Origin: Candidatus Zhuqueibacterota bacterium
GTDB lineage: Bacteria > Zhuqueibacterota > Zhuqueibacteria > Oceanimicrobiales > Oceanimicrobiaceae
DNA: 5,704 nucleotides
Direction: 5' to 3'
Assembly: GCA_011775825.1 (NCBI GenBank)
Contig: JAABYK010000334.1
Location: forward strand, 15,370 to 21,073
Within the stretch, counting starts at the first letter, position 1; each line of letters starts with the position of its first letter. Below the pieces are notes generated by a model. It made no database searches. It was not told the origin of the DNA and saw nothing but the letters and a program-made list of their open reading frames with translations. Shown here in pieces: positions 5,636 through 5,704 of the stretch. The position numbers were made by a program, and so were the translations under genes.

Positions 5636-5704
5636 ATGGAGAAAAACATAAGCAATCTCAGCACTCGAAACAGCTTTGTTAATTTAACATCTTTGGGAGC
5701 AGCT
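5636..5704 (+). CDS. Unidentified gene, first 23 codons only (3' end outside window)
   Basis: The ATG opens a frame that stays open to the right edge and reads MEKNISNLSTRNSFVNLTSL then GAA. The ribosome binding site at 5624-5628 and the same strand and spacing as its neighbours mark it as the next gene of the operon. The visible part has a polar start turning more hydrophobic toward FVNLTSLGAA, which could lead into a membrane segment, but it is too short to assign. In Bacteroides elements traP (a primase) and traQ follow traO; nothing visible here favours either. An in-frame TTG one codon earlier (5633) is a possible but less likely start. Confidence 0.6.
   Translation, partial: MEKNISNLSTRNSFVNLTSLGAA

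Overview
The window is one uninterrupted block of plus-strand genes: the mating-pore part of a conjugative type IV secretion system (T4SS). It is of the kind carried by Bacteroidota conjugative transposons and plasmids (TraG-to-TraO series, often called the MPF_B class). Seven genes are recognised, and an eighth begins at the right edge. No gene lies on the minus strand, and no gap between genes exceeds about 35 bases.

Layout: 1-648, C-terminal part of the VirB4/TraG ATPase. 650-1531, secreted coiled-coil protein in the VirB5/TraI position. 1543-2457, polytopic inner-membrane protein, VirB6/TraJ. 2486-3193, single-pass VirB8/TraK. 3193-4224, single-pass VirB10/TraM. 4221-5102, secreted VirB9/TraN (DUF4138-like). 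5110-5601, short outer-membrane beta-barrel-like TraO. 5636 to the right edge, first 23 codons of an unidentified gene. The stop codons of traK and traM overlap the next start by 1 and 4 bases, and other gaps are 1 to 34 bases, so this looks like one operon read from a promoter to the left of the window. The ATPase would power assembly and transport. TraJ and TraK form the inner-membrane base, TraM spans the envelope, TraN and TraO form the outer-membrane part, and the TraI-position protein is probably a periplasmic or pilus-associated factor. Relaxase, coupling protein, pilin and lytic transglycosylase are not visible here.

Organism: the family set points to Bacteroidota or the wider FCB group. 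All three proteins with cleavable signal peptides appear to begin with Gln after cleavage, which fits the Bacteroidetes 'Q-rule'. Yet the DNA looks close to half G+C, and most genes have clear Shine-Dalgarno sequences, which classical Bacteroidia largely do without. I infer a lineage near but outside the Bacteroides group (for example Rhodothermota, Balneolota, Ignavibacteriota, Calditrichota or KSB1-like), but the sequence cannot settle this.

I see no wholly new system. The points worth a second look are homopolymer tracts in traO whose slippage would truncate the barrel or join its frame to the next start, the absence of a traL gene between traK and traM, an unusually long TraI-position protein, and a low-complexity linker inside TraN.
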